In this document: in pieces, positions 20,719 to 30,101 of the stretch
Layout: each line of letters starts with the position of its first letter
Numbering within the stretch: position 1 is the first letter of the stretch
Source of the DNA: Chitinibacter sp. SCUT-21
GTDB lineage: Bacteria > Pseudomonadota > Gammaproteobacteria > Burkholderiales > Chitinibacteraceae
Direction of reading: 5' to 3'
DNA: 64,000 nt
Assembly (NCBI GenBank): GCA_041874755.1
Contig: CP102611.1
Span: 1,240,001 to 1,304,000, forward strand
Made by a program: the position numbers and the translations under genes
The notes under the pieces: generated by a model
Told to the model about the DNA's origin: nothing
What the model saw: the letters and a program-made list of their open reading frames with translations, nothing else
The model's database searches: none

Positions 20719-21267
20719 ATGAAGCTATTGAATTTATTGATCTACAGCGCAATACTCGCAACAAGTATAGCTAGCCCTGTTCAGGCCAACGACGCCTTTG
20801 GTGACGCAACGCCATCCATGCTACAAGGCATGAATACCGAGCAGGATTGGAAAACTTGGCTGGTCGTTCCGGTGTACACGCGCCATTTTGATCGGCAGGC
20901 GGTGATTGACGACAATCTGAACGAAAACAACTACGGCGTCGGACTTGAGCGCAGCAACGGCACTTGGCGCTGGATGCTCGGCGGGTATCGCAATTCGCTG
21001 CGCGATGCGTCGATTTACGGGCAAGTGGCGTGGACTCCTTTGCAAATCCCGCTTGGTTCATCGGCGCGTTTTGCCGCCGGTGGCTCACTCGGTCTGGTGA
21101 GCGGGTATCAAAATACTGATAAAGGCTATCCGATTGTGCCAGCTGGCGGTTTTTTGCTGTCGTTTGAAACCGATCATCATGTTGGTTTGAATTTATTTAT
21201 TGTGCCGACGGTGCAAGCCGTGGATGTGGAAGGCTTTGTCGCTGCGCAGCTCAAATTTCATTTTTAA
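20719..21267 (+). CDS. Small outer-membrane beta-barrel protein, PagP-like (uncertain)
   Basis: This 182-residue protein has a signal peptide (about 1-24, ending VQA) and the alternating pattern and terminal aromatic (LKFHF) of a small outer-membrane barrel. Length and some segments (YTRHFDRQ, GVGLERSNGTWRWMLGGYRNS) recall lipid A palmitoyltransferase PagP. However, the Asp-Ser catalytic pair of PagP would read Asn-Ser here, so the assignment and activity are doubtful. It starts 10 nt after uvrB and could be co-transcribed. Confidence 0.5.
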   Translation: MKLLNLLIYSAILATSIASPVQANDAFGDATPSMLQGMNTEQDWKTWLVVPVYTRHFDRQAVIDDNLNENNYGVGLERSNGTWRWMLGGYRNSLRDASIYGQVAWTPLQIPLGSSARFAAGGSLGLVSGYQNTDKGYPIVPAGGFLLSFETDHHVGLNLFIVPTVQAVDVEGFVAAQLKFHF

Positions 21268-21384
21268 GCCGATTTTCGCCACATTTAATGACAAATGCAT
21301 AAGGCAATGGTGGTACTTTCTCTGATTGCCGCTTACACACAAAGCAATGAGAATGAGCTTTTTTCTGCAGTAAAAAGGCGAAAG

Positions 21385-22131
21385 ATGAATTTGCGTACCG
21401 TAGTTTCTACCCTGGCTTTGGCTTTAGGTTTATCGATTGCGCCAGCGCATGCTGAGCGTGTATTAAGCGTGGGCACCGACGCGACTTTCGCGCCGTTTGA
21501 ATCACTGAATAACAATAAAGAAGTGGTGGGTTTTGATGCCGATTTGATCAAAGCCATCGCGCAGAAATCGGGCTTGAAAATCAAAATCGTCAATACCCCG
21601 TGGGAAGGCCTGTTTGCGGGTTTGAATAATGGCGAGCGCGATATCGTAATTGCGGCGGTAACGATTACCCCAGAACGCAAAGCGAGCATGGATTTTTCTG
21701 AACCGTACTTTGAAGCCAAACAGCTGATTATCGTGCGCGAAGGCAGCAAAGTGATCAAACTCGCTGATTTGAAAGGCAAAAAAGTCGGCGTTCAAAATGG
21801 TACGACTGGCGACACCGTATCGCAAAAAGCCTTTGGCAAAACCAGCTCAGATATTCGCCGCTATGAAAATATCGTTCTGGCTCTAACTGAACTGCGCGCG
21901 GGCGGTATTGAAGCCGTGGTGGCCGACAATGGCGTGGCGAAAAACTACTTGGCCAACAATAAAAACCACAAGCTGAAAACACTCGAAGACGCGAGCTTTA
22001 GCAAAGAGTACTACGGTATTGCGGTGAAAAAAGGCAATAAAGCGCTGCTCGATCAAATCAATAAAGGTTTGGCCGCGACGAAAGCCGATGGCTCTTACCA
22101 AAAAATCTATCAGCAATACTTCGGTAACTAA
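21385..22131 (+). CDS. Amino-acid ABC transporter periplasmic binding protein
   Basis: This 248-residue protein starts at the ATG at 21385 with an AGG-containing site; the longer upstream frame lacks a signal peptide. Signal peptide 1-23 (APAHA). The SBP_bac_3 core is clear: VGTDATFAPFESLNNNKEVVGFDADLIKAIA, AAVTITPERKASMDFSEPYF, and GKKVGVQNGTTGDT. Such proteins bind glutamine, arginine or other polar amino acids. No permease or ATPase genes lie next to it. It ends at a terminator. Confidence 0.85.
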   Translation: MNLRTVVSTLALALGLSIAPAHAERVLSVGTDATFAPFESLNNNKEVVGFDADLIKAIAQKSGLKIKIVNTPWEGLFAGLNNGERDIVIAAVTITPERKASMDFSEPYFEAKQLIIVREGSKVIKLADLKGKKVGVQNGTTGDTVSQKAFGKTSSDIRRYENIVLALTELRAGGIEAVVADNGVAKNYLANNKNHKLKTLEDASFSKEYYGIAVKKGNKALLDQINKGLAATKADGSYQKIYQQYFGN

Positions 22132-22174
22132 GCCAGCCCAACTTGCGAAGCAATGTTCCACTTTGTTACAGCCG

Positions 22175-22198
22175 CCCCCGCCCCGAGCGGGGGTTTTT
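22175..22198 (+). terminator. Rho-independent terminator after the amino-acid binding protein
   Basis: CCCCCGC, loop CCCGA-type, GCGGGGG and then TTTTT. It lies between convergent genes and abuts the end of the TonB-like gene. Confidence 0.85.
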
Positions 22199-22937
22199 AT
22201 TGCTCGAGGATTTTTAGTGGCATCGGCACGATCACTTCCGATTCAATCGCCGTAGACCCACGTTTGCCCGGCTCAAAGCGCCAATCACTTTTAACCGTAT
22301 TGAGCGCAGCGCGATCAAATGCATCGCACCCACTCGGCTTTTCAATATTCACTTTGATCGGCTTGCCACTTGTGCTGACCAGCACGCGCAATTTCAACAG
22401 ACCCGATTGGCAGCGCTGGCGCGCAATAAACGGCACTTCTGGGATTGGATTATTTAAATACGCGGCGTTATAGCGCGCAAGCTGAACCACCTCTGCGCCG
22501 TCGTCCGCCTTTGCATCGCCTTCAAGCGCATTAGCGCGGCTATTTGCTTTAGGATTGGGATTGGCGCTAGCCGCACCATTCGCTTGAGCCACGGTGTCTG
22601 CCGCATTCGGCAGCGGCGGTAAGCTAAGCAGCGCTGGGCCAGGCTGTTTCGCGCCATGGGGTTGAGCTGGAACAGGTTTTACTGGCGTGACAGCAGCTGG
22701 TGTATTCGGCCCTTGATGCGCGCGCGGCGGAGCCTTGGCTGCGACAGGCTGCGCTGGGGGAGCGGCAGCTTTAGACTTTGCTTTTACAGGCGCTGATTGA
22801 ACCTCATTTAAACTCAACATCAAAGGCTCAGCAGTAGCCGCGGGTTTGGCGCTGGTGCGCAAACCTGGCCCCCACCACACCACACAAAAATGCAGCACAG
22901 CGGACAATAACGCAATGCCCAGCATGCGCTTAGACAC
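22197..22937 (-). CDS. TonB-like energy-transducing protein
   Basis: The 246 residues comprise one N-terminal membrane anchor (about 5-24), a long Pro/Ala-rich periplasmic spacer (about 30-150) and a C-terminal TonB-type domain (LLKLRVLVSTSGKPIKVNIEKPSGCDAFDRAALNTVKSDWRFEPG). It would couple the proton-motive force to outer-membrane receptors. No exbB/exbD genes lie next to it. Two Cys in the C-terminal domain may form a disulfide. It lies ~2 kb from the disrupted receptor gene but is not in its operon. Confidence 0.8.
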   Translation of the reverse strand: MSKRMLGIALLSAVLHFCVVWWGPGLRTSAKPAATAEPLMLSLNEVQSAPVKAKSKAAAPPAQPVAAKAPPRAHQGPNTPAAVTPVKPVPAQPHGAKQPGPALLSLPPLPNAADTVAQANGAASANPNPKANSRANALEGDAKADDGAEVVQLARYNAAYLNNPIPEVPFIARQRCQSGLLKLRVLVSTSGKPIKVNIEKPSGCDAFDRAALNTVKSDWRFEPGKRGSTAIESEVIVPMPLKILEQ

Positions 22938-23060
22938 GCGGCGCTCCTAAACGATTTGGCTGCATTTTCAAGTATTTATCCCTATCTTTATCGCTTATCA
23001 GTCCACGTCCAATTTACTCAATCAGCTGCTAAATTGAATTGAATTTTGGAGTGGATCAAG

Positions 23061-23426
23061 ATGAGCCAAACCGTATTAATTGTCGATACCCAGCGCGAAT
23101 CTCGCCTTTATACTCGCCAAATCATCAGCCAACTCAAACCTGGCTGGCATTTTCTTGAAGCCGCGAGTGACACAGAAGCGATTGATCATTGCATTCGCGA
23201 AAGCATTGACCTGGTTAGCATTCATCAACAAGAGCACCGCCATTTGGCGCATAAATTACACGTCCTCTTACCGCATAGCTTGATTATCGAATGGTGCGAC
23301 ACCCCTGCCGACGTTGGGCACGATCAATTTAACGGCCTCTATTATGCCGCCGCCCCCGTCAATGCGGCGACTTTTACCGAGCTACTGAATCAAGCCAGCT
23401 CAAAGCGAGCGCTTTTTACGCCTTAG
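23061..23426 (+). CDS. Pseudo-receiver (degenerate response-regulator) protein
   Basis: The 121-residue protein starts at the ATG at 23061 with GGAG upstream. The opening QTVLIVDTQRESRLYTRQII matches the first strand and acidic pocket of CheY-like receiver domains. At the phosphoacceptor position (DLVSIHQQ) the Asp is His55, and the conserved Lys near the end is absent (YYAAAPVNA). It therefore looks like a phosphorylation-independent receiver. The last 27 nt overlap the convergent PepSY gene. Partner and role are unknown. Confidence 0.6.
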   Translation: MSQTVLIVDTQRESRLYTRQIISQLKPGWHFLEAASDTEAIDHCIRESIDLVSIHQQEHRHLAHKLHVLLPHSLIIEWCDTPADVGHDQFNGLYYAAAPVNAATFTELLNQASSKRALFTP

Positions 23427-24884
23427 CAGCCATAAACCACAGACGGCCAAAATCACATTCAACGCGGCAAAGCTGGCCAAAATCACATCACGCGTGGTTT
23501 TGCCCAAGCCATCTAACCAATGCCATTTATGCAAGTTAGCAAATAGATAGCCCTCAAAACGATCTTGGTCTTCAACGCGCGTTGAAAACGCACCGGTCGC
23601 CGGTTCGATATACCAACTAGCATTGGCATCTCCAGCCAAATCCACCCGATAAACTGGCAAGCGTTTTTGAAAAAAACCATATTCGCCGCCAAATTGCTGA
23701 ATAATCCTGAGCGATTTCACGCTGGCCTGCTGAACGCTCGCTTCATTGGGCGCTAAACGATGCAATAAATGCAGCGCGTGGCGCTCGGCAATGCCGCTCT
23801 GAACAAGGCCCTCCTCGTTTAAATAGCTCGGCAAAGGCTGGTTTACTTGGGCTGAATGATGATGTTGATGCCCAGTATTGCCCTGTATCTCTTTTTTGGA
23901 TTGCTCCAGCAACCAATACCCCGTTGAATCTACTTTCACTGCGACCAGTGATTTCGCGCCCGCGGGGATTGAAGCTAAATTGGGTAATAAGGCCAAAGCT
24001 TCAGGCTGGGCGGCGGTAAATGGTGCGCGTTGCAGCCATAAATGCGTTAAGCCCGAGAAGGTAATCAGCAAACCTGCCACACCAGCAAGCAGCCCCAAGC
24101 CTCGATGAAAGCGACGTAGCGCGGGTTGCGTGGCTTTTAAGGTTTGGCGGCGATAGCGCAGCCAATACATCGCCAAACCACCGAGCACGCTGAGCATCGC
24201 CACCGTCAACACCAGCGTAATACCAACTTTTTTCACAGGCTCGTTCGCCCAGTTCCAAGTGTGTAGCGCGGCAAAAATCGGCATTAGATTGCGCTTGGTT
24301 TGATCGGACAAAGTCGCCAAACGTTGGCCTTCGGTATCGACAAAGGCAATCATGCCGTCGTCGCGCGCAAACTCCACCTGCCACACGGGCAAGATTTTAT
24401 TGATGCTTGGATAACTGGCGCTAAATTGCGTGATGGCGCTGATTTTGCGTATTGGCGAGTGCGCGTCGCCCACCAAAGCACGCGCCAAGCGCTCGGCCTC
24501 GATTGAATCGGCGTTGGCAATCAGTTGGCCGTTGCGCGCATCAAACCATTGCCCAACGGCCTGATCGACGACGCCAACGCGCCATGCCGGCATATCGCCC
24601 CACATGCGCAAACGCAACGATTGCACATGCTCGGCAGCCAACGGTAATTGGCGCGGTGAAATGGGTTGTAAATCGGTGGGCAAACTCAGCGCCGGTGGCA
24701 AAGGCTGCGGTTTGGGCGAGAGCGCCGACATAATCGGGTGCAATACGCCGGTTAAGCCCCAAAAAATCACCGCAATACCGGCCATCCACGCCAACTTTTT
24801 ATGCCAGCGATTCAGCCACGCGATCGCGCTGGTTTTTTGCGGTTTGGCCAGTGCATCGGCAATATTGATGTCATCGCGCTTCAT
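23400..24884 (-). CDS. PepSY-associated membrane protein
   Basis: The 494-residue inner-membrane protein has an N-terminal anchor (about 32-52, LAWMAGIAVIFWGLTGVLHP), a periplasmic PepSY-like region, further membrane segments (about 215-240, 260-285) and a last one near the C-terminus (about 465-488) ending RRKKRSL. A His-rich stretch (HQHHHSAQ) sits in a periplasmic loop and could bind metal. Such proteins are usually encoded beside TonB-dependent receptors and act in metal or siderophore uptake, probably as reductases. Its ATG overlaps the receptor stop by 4 nt. Because the receptor is disrupted, its transcription from the original promoter is probably lost. Confidence 0.8.
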   Translation of the reverse strand: MKRDDINIADALAKPQKTSAIAWLNRWHKKLAWMAGIAVIFWGLTGVLHPIMSALSPKPQPLPPALSLPTDLQPISPRQLPLAAEHVQSLRLRMWGDMPAWRVGVVDQAVGQWFDARNGQLIANADSIEAERLARALVGDAHSPIRKISAITQFSASYPSINKILPVWQVEFARDDGMIAFVDTEGQRLATLSDQTKRNLMPIFAALHTWNWANEPVKKVGITLVLTVAMLSVLGGLAMYWLRYRRQTLKATQPALRRFHRGLGLLAGVAGLLITFSGLTHLWLQRAPFTAAQPEALALLPNLASIPAGAKSLVAVKVDSTGYWLLEQSKKEIQGNTGHQHHHSAQVNQPLPSYLNEEGLVQSGIAERHALHLLHRLAPNEASVQQASVKSLRIIQQFGGEYGFFQKRLPVYRVDLAGDANASWYIEPATGAFSTRVEDQDRFEGYLFANLHKWHWLDGLGKTTRDVILASFAALNVILAVCGLWLLRRKKRSL

Positions 24885-26653
24885 TGCCCTACCCCTTTAC
24901 CATCAAAGGCGTAGCTCACGCCGACAAAGAAGCTTCGTGGCGCGCCCGGCGAGTACGTGTCTTGCGTATTACCATTGCGCTCGCCAAAACCTTTGTAGCT
25001 GGATGCGGCGATTTCAGCATAATGCGCGTCGGCTAAATTAAGCGCGTGCGCCCAGATTGTCCAGCCTTTGTATTGATATTCGCCGCGCAAATTAAATAGG
25101 GTATGCCCGTCATACTGAACATTATTGGCGCTGTTCATCCAATACGGGCCTAGGTATACCGTTTCCAGCGCCAGACGAGCATTCGCAGCAGGTTTGAACG
25201 CCAGCTCAAACGTGCCCTGCCAATTGGGTGCGGCTGGAATATCTTTGCTCGCGTAGTTTTCGCTTGGCGATGGACGATATTCCAAATAAGTATGCCGTGC
25301 ATATTGCCCCGCCAAACGTGCGCTCCATTGGCTATTGGCGCTCCAATCCAAGCCCAGCTCAAAGCCTTCGTGGCGCGTTTGCCCGGCGTTACGTGGCTCA
25401 GATTTGCCCGGCACGATGGTGTAGGTGACCAATTCGTCCTTGCCGTCGAGCCGGTACACGGCGGCGTCGATTTTAAAGTCTTTGCTTGGCGAAAAACGCG
25501 CGCCGAGCTCGAATTGGTCAAAGCTGGCTGATTTTAAATTCGGCACGGTTGCGCTGCTAAATAGCGCGCTGACTTCGGGCGGCGTAAAACCTTGGCTGTA
25601 ACCGCCGTAGACAAATACTTTGTTGGCCGCGTCCCAAGTAAAGCCAATTTTGGGTGAGGTAGCGGCAAACGATTGCGTTTGCGATGCCGCGCCAGTCGTC
25701 GCCGACGGTTTTAAATGATTGGTGAAATCATATTCAACACGATCGTAACGCAGCGCGGCATTAATCCCCCAACCCGCGCCAAGCTGGTAGCTCGCGTCGG
25801 CAAACAATGCCTGATTGCCTAAATCAACGTGGTAATCGCGCCGTACAGTGCCGGTTTTGTAGCTGAGGTATTTACCGGTTTTCGGGTCACGCACGATGGA
25901 TAAATTCACTTCGCGTTGATCGTTTGGGCTTTCTTCCACCAAGCCACCGAGCGTTAGTTTGAAATCGCCCCATTGCTGGCGATGAAATGCGCTTAGGCCT
26001 AAAGAGGTGAACGTGTTGTCGGTCGTGCGACCGCTGGCCGAATGAGCGCCAGTGTTAAAAATCAAATAGCTCGGCAATTGGTAGGTGCTGTTATCGCGGT
26101 AATACAAAGTGGCGCTGCTAAAACCACCGGCGTTGAGCTCGCCCGCCAAGCTAGTACTGGCGCGCAGCGCTTCAACTTGGCGCGTGGTAAAGGTTTGGTA
26201 CGAATAGCCCGGGCGGGTGTGGTAATCGCTCTCGTTCAAGCTGCCGGGCATATCGGTGTCGAGCTTGGAATAAGTGAGTACCGATTTCCACAACAGCGCA
26301 TCGGTCAGCCAATGGTCAACCCGTGCCGTGATGCCGGTTTTATCCATTGAGTTGTAATCTTGCCAGCTCTCGCCACGGCCAGCCGCATAGCCTGAGATAC
26401 GCACACCCGTATCAGCCCAAGTATTTGATGCAGCAATATCTGCACGGCGATACCCCTCGGAACTCGCTTGCCCAGCTAAGCTAAAATACGGCGTTGCGCT
26501 TGGTGCTGCGGAGGTGAAATTTACTGCGCCGCCGACGGCGTTGCTACCGTATAAGCTCGAAGCAGGCCCCTTTACTACTTCAATACCATCGCTACCGGGC
26601 AGGTTGATTTCGTATAAAGCGTTGTGATTAAAAATCCCCACCGGGCGGATCGG
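24881..26653 (-). pseudogene. TonB-dependent receptor, 3' part (plug end and beta-barrel), separated by island
   Basis: The 590 codons continue the receptor whose first 113 codons lie at 45730-46068. The junction residues join naturally: YLEDGV at the far side and PIRPVGIFNHNALYEIN here. The rest contains the plug end (EVVKGPASSLYGSNAVGGAVNF) and a full barrel ending in SFFVGVSYAF. A frame beginning MSLDF within the island end could in principle be translated, but without signal peptide, TonB box or plug start. The intact protein would be 703 residues, a normal receptor size. The ligand is unknown; the DUF2946 and PepSY neighbours point to copper or iron. Confidence 0.92.
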
Positions 26654-26660
26654 AAAATCC

Positions 26661-26689
26661 AATGACATCTAGGATATGGACAAAAAATG
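26661..26689 (+). repeat. Terminal inverted repeat, end next to the 126-codon gene
   Basis: Reading inward, this begins AATGACATCTAGGATATGGA and matches the opposite end (45728-45699) at about 19 of the first 24 positions, sharing CATCTA-N-GATAT and a following CAAA. Subterminal GTAACACTTTTG (26722-26733) recurs near the other end at 45669-45680. Confidence 0.75.
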
Positions 26690-26786
26690 TTACTTCCGCG
26701 CCGTTATTGGTTTTGCAGTGAGTAACACTTTTGGTAGTCAAAATCGGATTTTAGTGATGTTTTGGACGGGGAGATTAGCCGGCTTG

Positions 26787-27167
26787 TTACTGCTTTCGCC
26801 CTAGTCGTTCGGCCAATTTATTGCGGTCATCCAGCAATTGGTCATACATTGAATACACCTGCTGTACGTGTGACAGCATGGATTTGAATGCGTCCTCCGC
26901 CTGTCCGCTATTTTCTGCTTTCACCTTCTCTTGCAGAGCCTTATTTTTGGCCAGCAAGGTTGAGATCAAAGCTTCGTCGCTGTCGGTTTTCTGCCGAGCC
27001 TTTTGAGCGGATTTCAATTCCTTGATCTTCTCTTTGAGGTCGGGGTAGCGGTTGTAGATGAGGGAATGCGATACGCCACAATTCTCTGCAACGGCGCTGA
27101 TATTAATATTTCCCCCTGTTTCCAGTATTTGCTTGATAGCTTGTTCGATTTGTTCGCGGGTGTCCAT
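26787..27167 (-). CDS. Small HTH/coiled-coil transposition protein (TnpC/DUF6262-like)
   Basis: The 126-residue protein has an N-terminal helix-turn-helix resembling TetR-type (INISAVAENCGVSHSLIYNRYPDLKEKIKEL, residues about 20-50), followed by a long coiled coil rich in Lys, Glu and Gln (about 65-120). This layout matches the small accessory proteins (TnpC-like) encoded after the recombinases of Tn554-type elements. Its ATG overlaps the stop of the 685-codon recombinase (TAATG), so the two are coupled. It lies ~100 bp from the island end and may bind it. Confidence 0.7.
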   Translation of the reverse strand: MDTREQIEQAIKQILETGGNINISAVAENCGVSHSLIYNRYPDLKEKIKELKSAQKARQKTDSDEALISTLLAKNKALQEKVKAENSGQAEDAFKSMLSHVQQVYSMYDQLLDDRNKLAERLGRKQ

Positions 27168-29224
27168 TAGCTGGCCTGTTGATTATCTTGAGTAGGTAGC
27201 AATAGCTTACCAATGATCTTATTGGCCGCAAACAGGTTGTCTTCGAGAACCTGCCTAAAAGCTGCGAATTGTCCTTGAGCGGCATCGGGCATTGCAGCGA
27301 TCCGCTCCAACTTTGTCTCGCAGTTGACCTTGATAGTCTTCCAGTAGGGAAGATGCTTTGGCGTGGCGAAGTAGGTGTCGCAGTATAGGCAATGCGATGG
27401 ATCAGCCGCATTCTTGATCTTGCAAGATGGTCCCTTGGTGCAATAACCATGAGGAAGTCCGCGAATTGAATTGCTGTGCCGTGTTGCGAAGGCAACGACA
27501 TCCTTCGGACTGTGGAAGTGGGCTTGATGCTCTGCGCCATAGATCGCTTCATCCTGGCCTCCATTCAGTTCCTTGAGCAGTTTAACTAGGCGTTCACCAC
27601 CGCCACCTGCCACGTTGCCTTCGATTGAAGCTTGAACAATGTCGTCGATGGACTTCTGATTCACGAACGTCTCGAAGAACTGAATGCACTCCTTCAGTTC
27701 GCTCAGTGACTTGTAACCGCGCTCCCCGTAGACAAATGTCATGACCCTAGTGAGGTGCTTGAACTGGTACTTGATGTCATCGATGTCACCAAGACGATTG
27801 GCAATAATGAACCATGCAAAGGTATGGCGGAACTGATGGGGTGATAGATTGAAGCAAACACCTTCTTCATAGGGAACGCCCCGGCTACCGCTATTTGCCG
27901 CCACCGATTGGTAATTGCACTCCATGCGCTCCAGCTGAGCAATATCAGCGCGGGTGACGGGAATTCGGTATTTCCGAAGCGACAGCATCACATTGTAGTC
28001 GCTCCCAGAGCCTGTCCAAATGAAGGCTGTGGTTGAGGCTGTCATGCGAATACCGAATAACCGGCGCTCCGACAGGCCAAGCTCTAATTCATGGCGATGT
28101 TCCGGTGTGAGTCGGTCGCTCAGATGCACAAGAAAGAGGCGAGCTCGTTCATAAAATAACTCGTTGATCCGACTCAGAAGCGAAATAGCCTCATAGGTTA
28201 ATTCATTTGCTACCCAGTCTAATTCTATAACGTTGTCATCGGTTTTAGACAGAAGGCTCTTGACGAAAAATAATTGCTCACCGTTTTCTTTCCGCTTGCC
28301 AGCGCTGCCAGTCTTAAGCACGAAAGCCTCGTTATCTCGCATGCCAGTGAAGGAGAGCACCAGCATATAGACATGTCGCGGGAGATCCTTGAAATAAAGC
28401 TTAATCAATGTACTAAGGCGGGCGCTCGCCTCCCTTTGCTGCGAAGGAATGACCTGGCGGATCAACTTTACAGCACTACCAGGAATGGCTTGATTTGTTA
28501 GCCACACTAACGTTTCAAGCTCCTCAAAGCGAGCTCTGGCTTCTTTGATATACGCGTCTGCTTCTGCGATCAGGGACTTCATTACGCCCGTAGGAATGAT
28601 CGGATGGCGCAAACGGGCTTCCGCCTCGTGTTTGTCGATATGGCCAAGCGTCAAATCGTCCAACAGTTTTCGATAATCACCTCTGGAAACAAGCCCATAG
28701 TCTGCGACAAGCTTTAGGGCATCACGGAATGTCTTGTAACCAGAGGAACACTTTTGGACACTCAAACCTCCCTGATCCTCACCGGCTCGCATGAATTCCT
28801 GCATCAAAAAACGAAGACGCAATAGCTCTATCGTCTCGAAATCCCGGAAGGATGTAATTCCGCGCTTGAGAAGATACAAAGCAAACCGATGTAGCATTCT
28901 TACTCGCGTAGAGACGGAGCTCCACTTGTAAGTTGCACCACCCTCTTGTAACCCGAGATGCAACAAAGCAAGCATAATAGACTTGATTTCGAAATCGAAG
29001 ATAGCGCTACCGGAATTGATTACAACAGATTTATTGAGGTTTTGCGGTCTGAATTCAGTATCACCAAATCGAACTATTCCTTGCAGGGTGCGGCGATCTC
29101 GATACGCCCAGACAACCATTTGCGATAATTTGGCGATAGCCTGCTCGTCCAGCGCGAGCAATCTTACCCGCCCATCAATGTGAGCAATCCGATCTAGAAT
29201 TTCTGACATGTCTGACATACTCAT
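27167..29224 (-). CDS. Tyrosine recombinase with C-terminal zinc-binding tail
   Basis: The 685-residue protein has the catalytic motifs of tyrosine recombinases: box I Arg in SFTGMRDNEAFVL (about 295), box II HQFRHTFAW (about 462-470), then KHLTRVMTFVYG with the third His and the candidate nucleophilic Tyr. The N-terminal ~200 residues resemble a core-binding domain. Near the C-terminus is a Cys cluster (CTKGPSCK...HCLYC, about 617-638) like that of Tn554 TnpB-type enzymes. All catalytic positions look intact. The first of two closely spaced ATGs was used. Confidence 0.85.
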   Translation of the reverse strand: MSMSDMSEILDRIAHIDGRVRLLALDEQAIAKLSQMVVWAYRDRRTLQGIVRFGDTEFRPQNLNKSVVINSGSAIFDFEIKSIMLALLHLGLQEGGATYKWSSVSTRVRMLHRFALYLLKRGITSFRDFETIELLRLRFLMQEFMRAGEDQGGLSVQKCSSGYKTFRDALKLVADYGLVSRGDYRKLLDDLTLGHIDKHEAEARLRHPIIPTGVMKSLIAEADAYIKEARARFEELETLVWLTNQAIPGSAVKLIRQVIPSQQREASARLSTLIKLYFKDLPRHVYMLVLSFTGMRDNEAFVLKTGSAGKRKENGEQLFFVKSLLSKTDDNVIELDWVANELTYEAISLLSRINELFYERARLFLVHLSDRLTPEHRHELELGLSERRLFGIRMTASTTAFIWTGSGSDYNVMLSLRKYRIPVTRADIAQLERMECNYQSVAANSGSRGVPYEEGVCFNLSPHQFRHTFAWFIIANRLGDIDDIKYQFKHLTRVMTFVYGERGYKSLSELKECIQFFETFVNQKSIDDIVQASIEGNVAGGGGERLVKLLKELNGGQDEAIYGAEHQAHFHSPKDVVAFATRHSNSIRGLPHGYCTKGPSCKIKNAADPSHCLYCDTYFATPKHLPYWKTIKVNCETKLERIAAMPDAAQGQFAAFRQVLEDNLFAANKIIGKLLLPTQDNQQAS

Positions 29225-29396
29225 TCTGGGCCTGATTTACCTTCATGACGGAAAGACAGCTTTATCGAATCGGCTGGCTTGAGAACAATAAGAGAGTTCC
29301 CGAGTTGCCAGCGGAATTGGCCAGACGCGTTTTACAAGTTGAATTTATTGCTGAACGACACGCAATCTATCTGTGAATTTTAACATTCACATGATG

Positions 29397-29675
29397 TCAG
29401 CACATGAAAAACAAACGAGCTGCTTGGCGTAGCACTGCATTCTCTTGCTCAAGTCGCTGTATGCGCTGTTCTAGCTCGTGTGTGGACTTTCGTGGTTCGA
29501 GCGTTTTGGTATTTTGCAGTTCACGTTTCATAAATTCTTCGAGCCCGATGCGTTGCCATGTGGCCAGTGTCGATGGGTGAACGTCAAAGCGGCGCGCCGC
29601 TTTGGTCAGGCTGCCAACACGGCGCAGGTATTGCAAGGTCTCGATTTTAAAGTGGTTTTGGTAAAAATTTTTCAT
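29397..29675 (-). CDS. HTH and leucine-zipper protein, IS3 OrfA-like, without OrfB
   Basis: The 92-residue protein has an N-terminal HTH (YLRRVGSLTKAARRFDVHPSTLATWQRIG) and a C-terminal zipper (HELEQRIQRLEQENAVLRQAARLF). This is the plan of IS3-family OrfA, but no OrfB reading frame or IS ends follow; the recombinase gene comes next. It may be an IS remnant or a domesticated regulator. It is divergent from the XRE gene, and the palindromes at 29690-29738 lie in the shared promoter region. Confidence 0.55.
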   Translation of the reverse strand: MKNFYQNHFKIETLQYLRRVGSLTKAARRFDVHPSTLATWQRIGLEEFMKRELQNTKTLEPRKSTHELEQRIQRLEQENAVLRQAARLFFMC

Positions 29676-29689
29676 GACGGCATTGATAA

Positions 29690-29738
29690 CTAAGAATTCC
29701 TTAGTATATCTTATGTGAAGGAACTAAGAAAATCTTAG
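29690..29738. promoter_or_regulatory. Paired palindromic operator candidates
   Basis: CTAAGAATTCCTTAG (29690-29704) and CTAAGAAAATCTTAG (29724-29738) share arms CTAAG/CTTAG, spaced 34 bp centre to centre (about three helical turns). They sit between two divergent DNA-binding-protein genes, 28 bp before the XRE ATG. Autoregulation by the XRE protein is inferred. Confidence 0.6.
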
Positions 29739-29765
29739 GTATTGCATCTAACTCGGACGTTCGCA

Positions 29766-30101
29766 ATGCCTATCCAATCGCCGTTCCCAATTCGCCTGAA
29801 AGAAGCGCGACTCAACAAAGGCTTAACCCAAGTGCAACTGGGAGTGAGGATAGGAATGGATGAAAACAGTGCAAGCGCACGTATGAACCAGTACGAAAAA
29901 GGCAAACATGCGCCGGATTACGACACGATGAAGCGGATGGCTGACGAGCTAGGAGTGCCAGTGGCTTATTTTTATTGTGAGAGCTCAGTGGATGCTGAGC
30001 TCGTTAAAGTGATTAGCCATCTGAGTGATGATGAAAAGGTAGCAATGCTGGAACGGCTACTGAATGCAAAACCCGAATCAAATGCTCAATTTATTCTTTG
30101 A
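29766..30101 (+). CDS. XRE-family transcriptional regulator
   Basis: The 111-residue protein starts at the ATG at 29766; an upstream TTG would add eight residues. The HTH_3 domain is clear (FPIRLKEARLNKGLTQVQLGVRIGMDENSASARMNQYEKGKHAPDY, residues about 7-55), followed by a short helical C-terminus (LSDDEKVAMLERLLNAKP). It may control the island's divergent gene and itself through the flanking palindromes. No toxin or phage gene is adjacent. Confidence 0.88.
   Translation: MPIQSPFPIRLKEARLNKGLTQVQLGVRIGMDENSASARMNQYEKGKHAPDYDTMKRMADELGVPVAYFYCESSVDAELVKVISHLSDDEKVAMLERLLNAKPESNAQFIL

Noticed and set aside
24881..26668. Complete 595-codon receptor gene starting MSLDF
   Set aside because: Its first five residues come from the island end; it lacks signal peptide, TonB box and plug start, so it is a gene fragment.
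29245..29376. 43-codon plus-strand frame (MTERQLYRIGWLENN)
   Set aside because: Too short, no ribosome binding site or known family; could be a remnant but not supported.
29397..29675. Complete IS3 insertion sequence
   Set aside because: Only an OrfA-like frame exists; there is no OrfB, terminal inverted repeat or target duplication.
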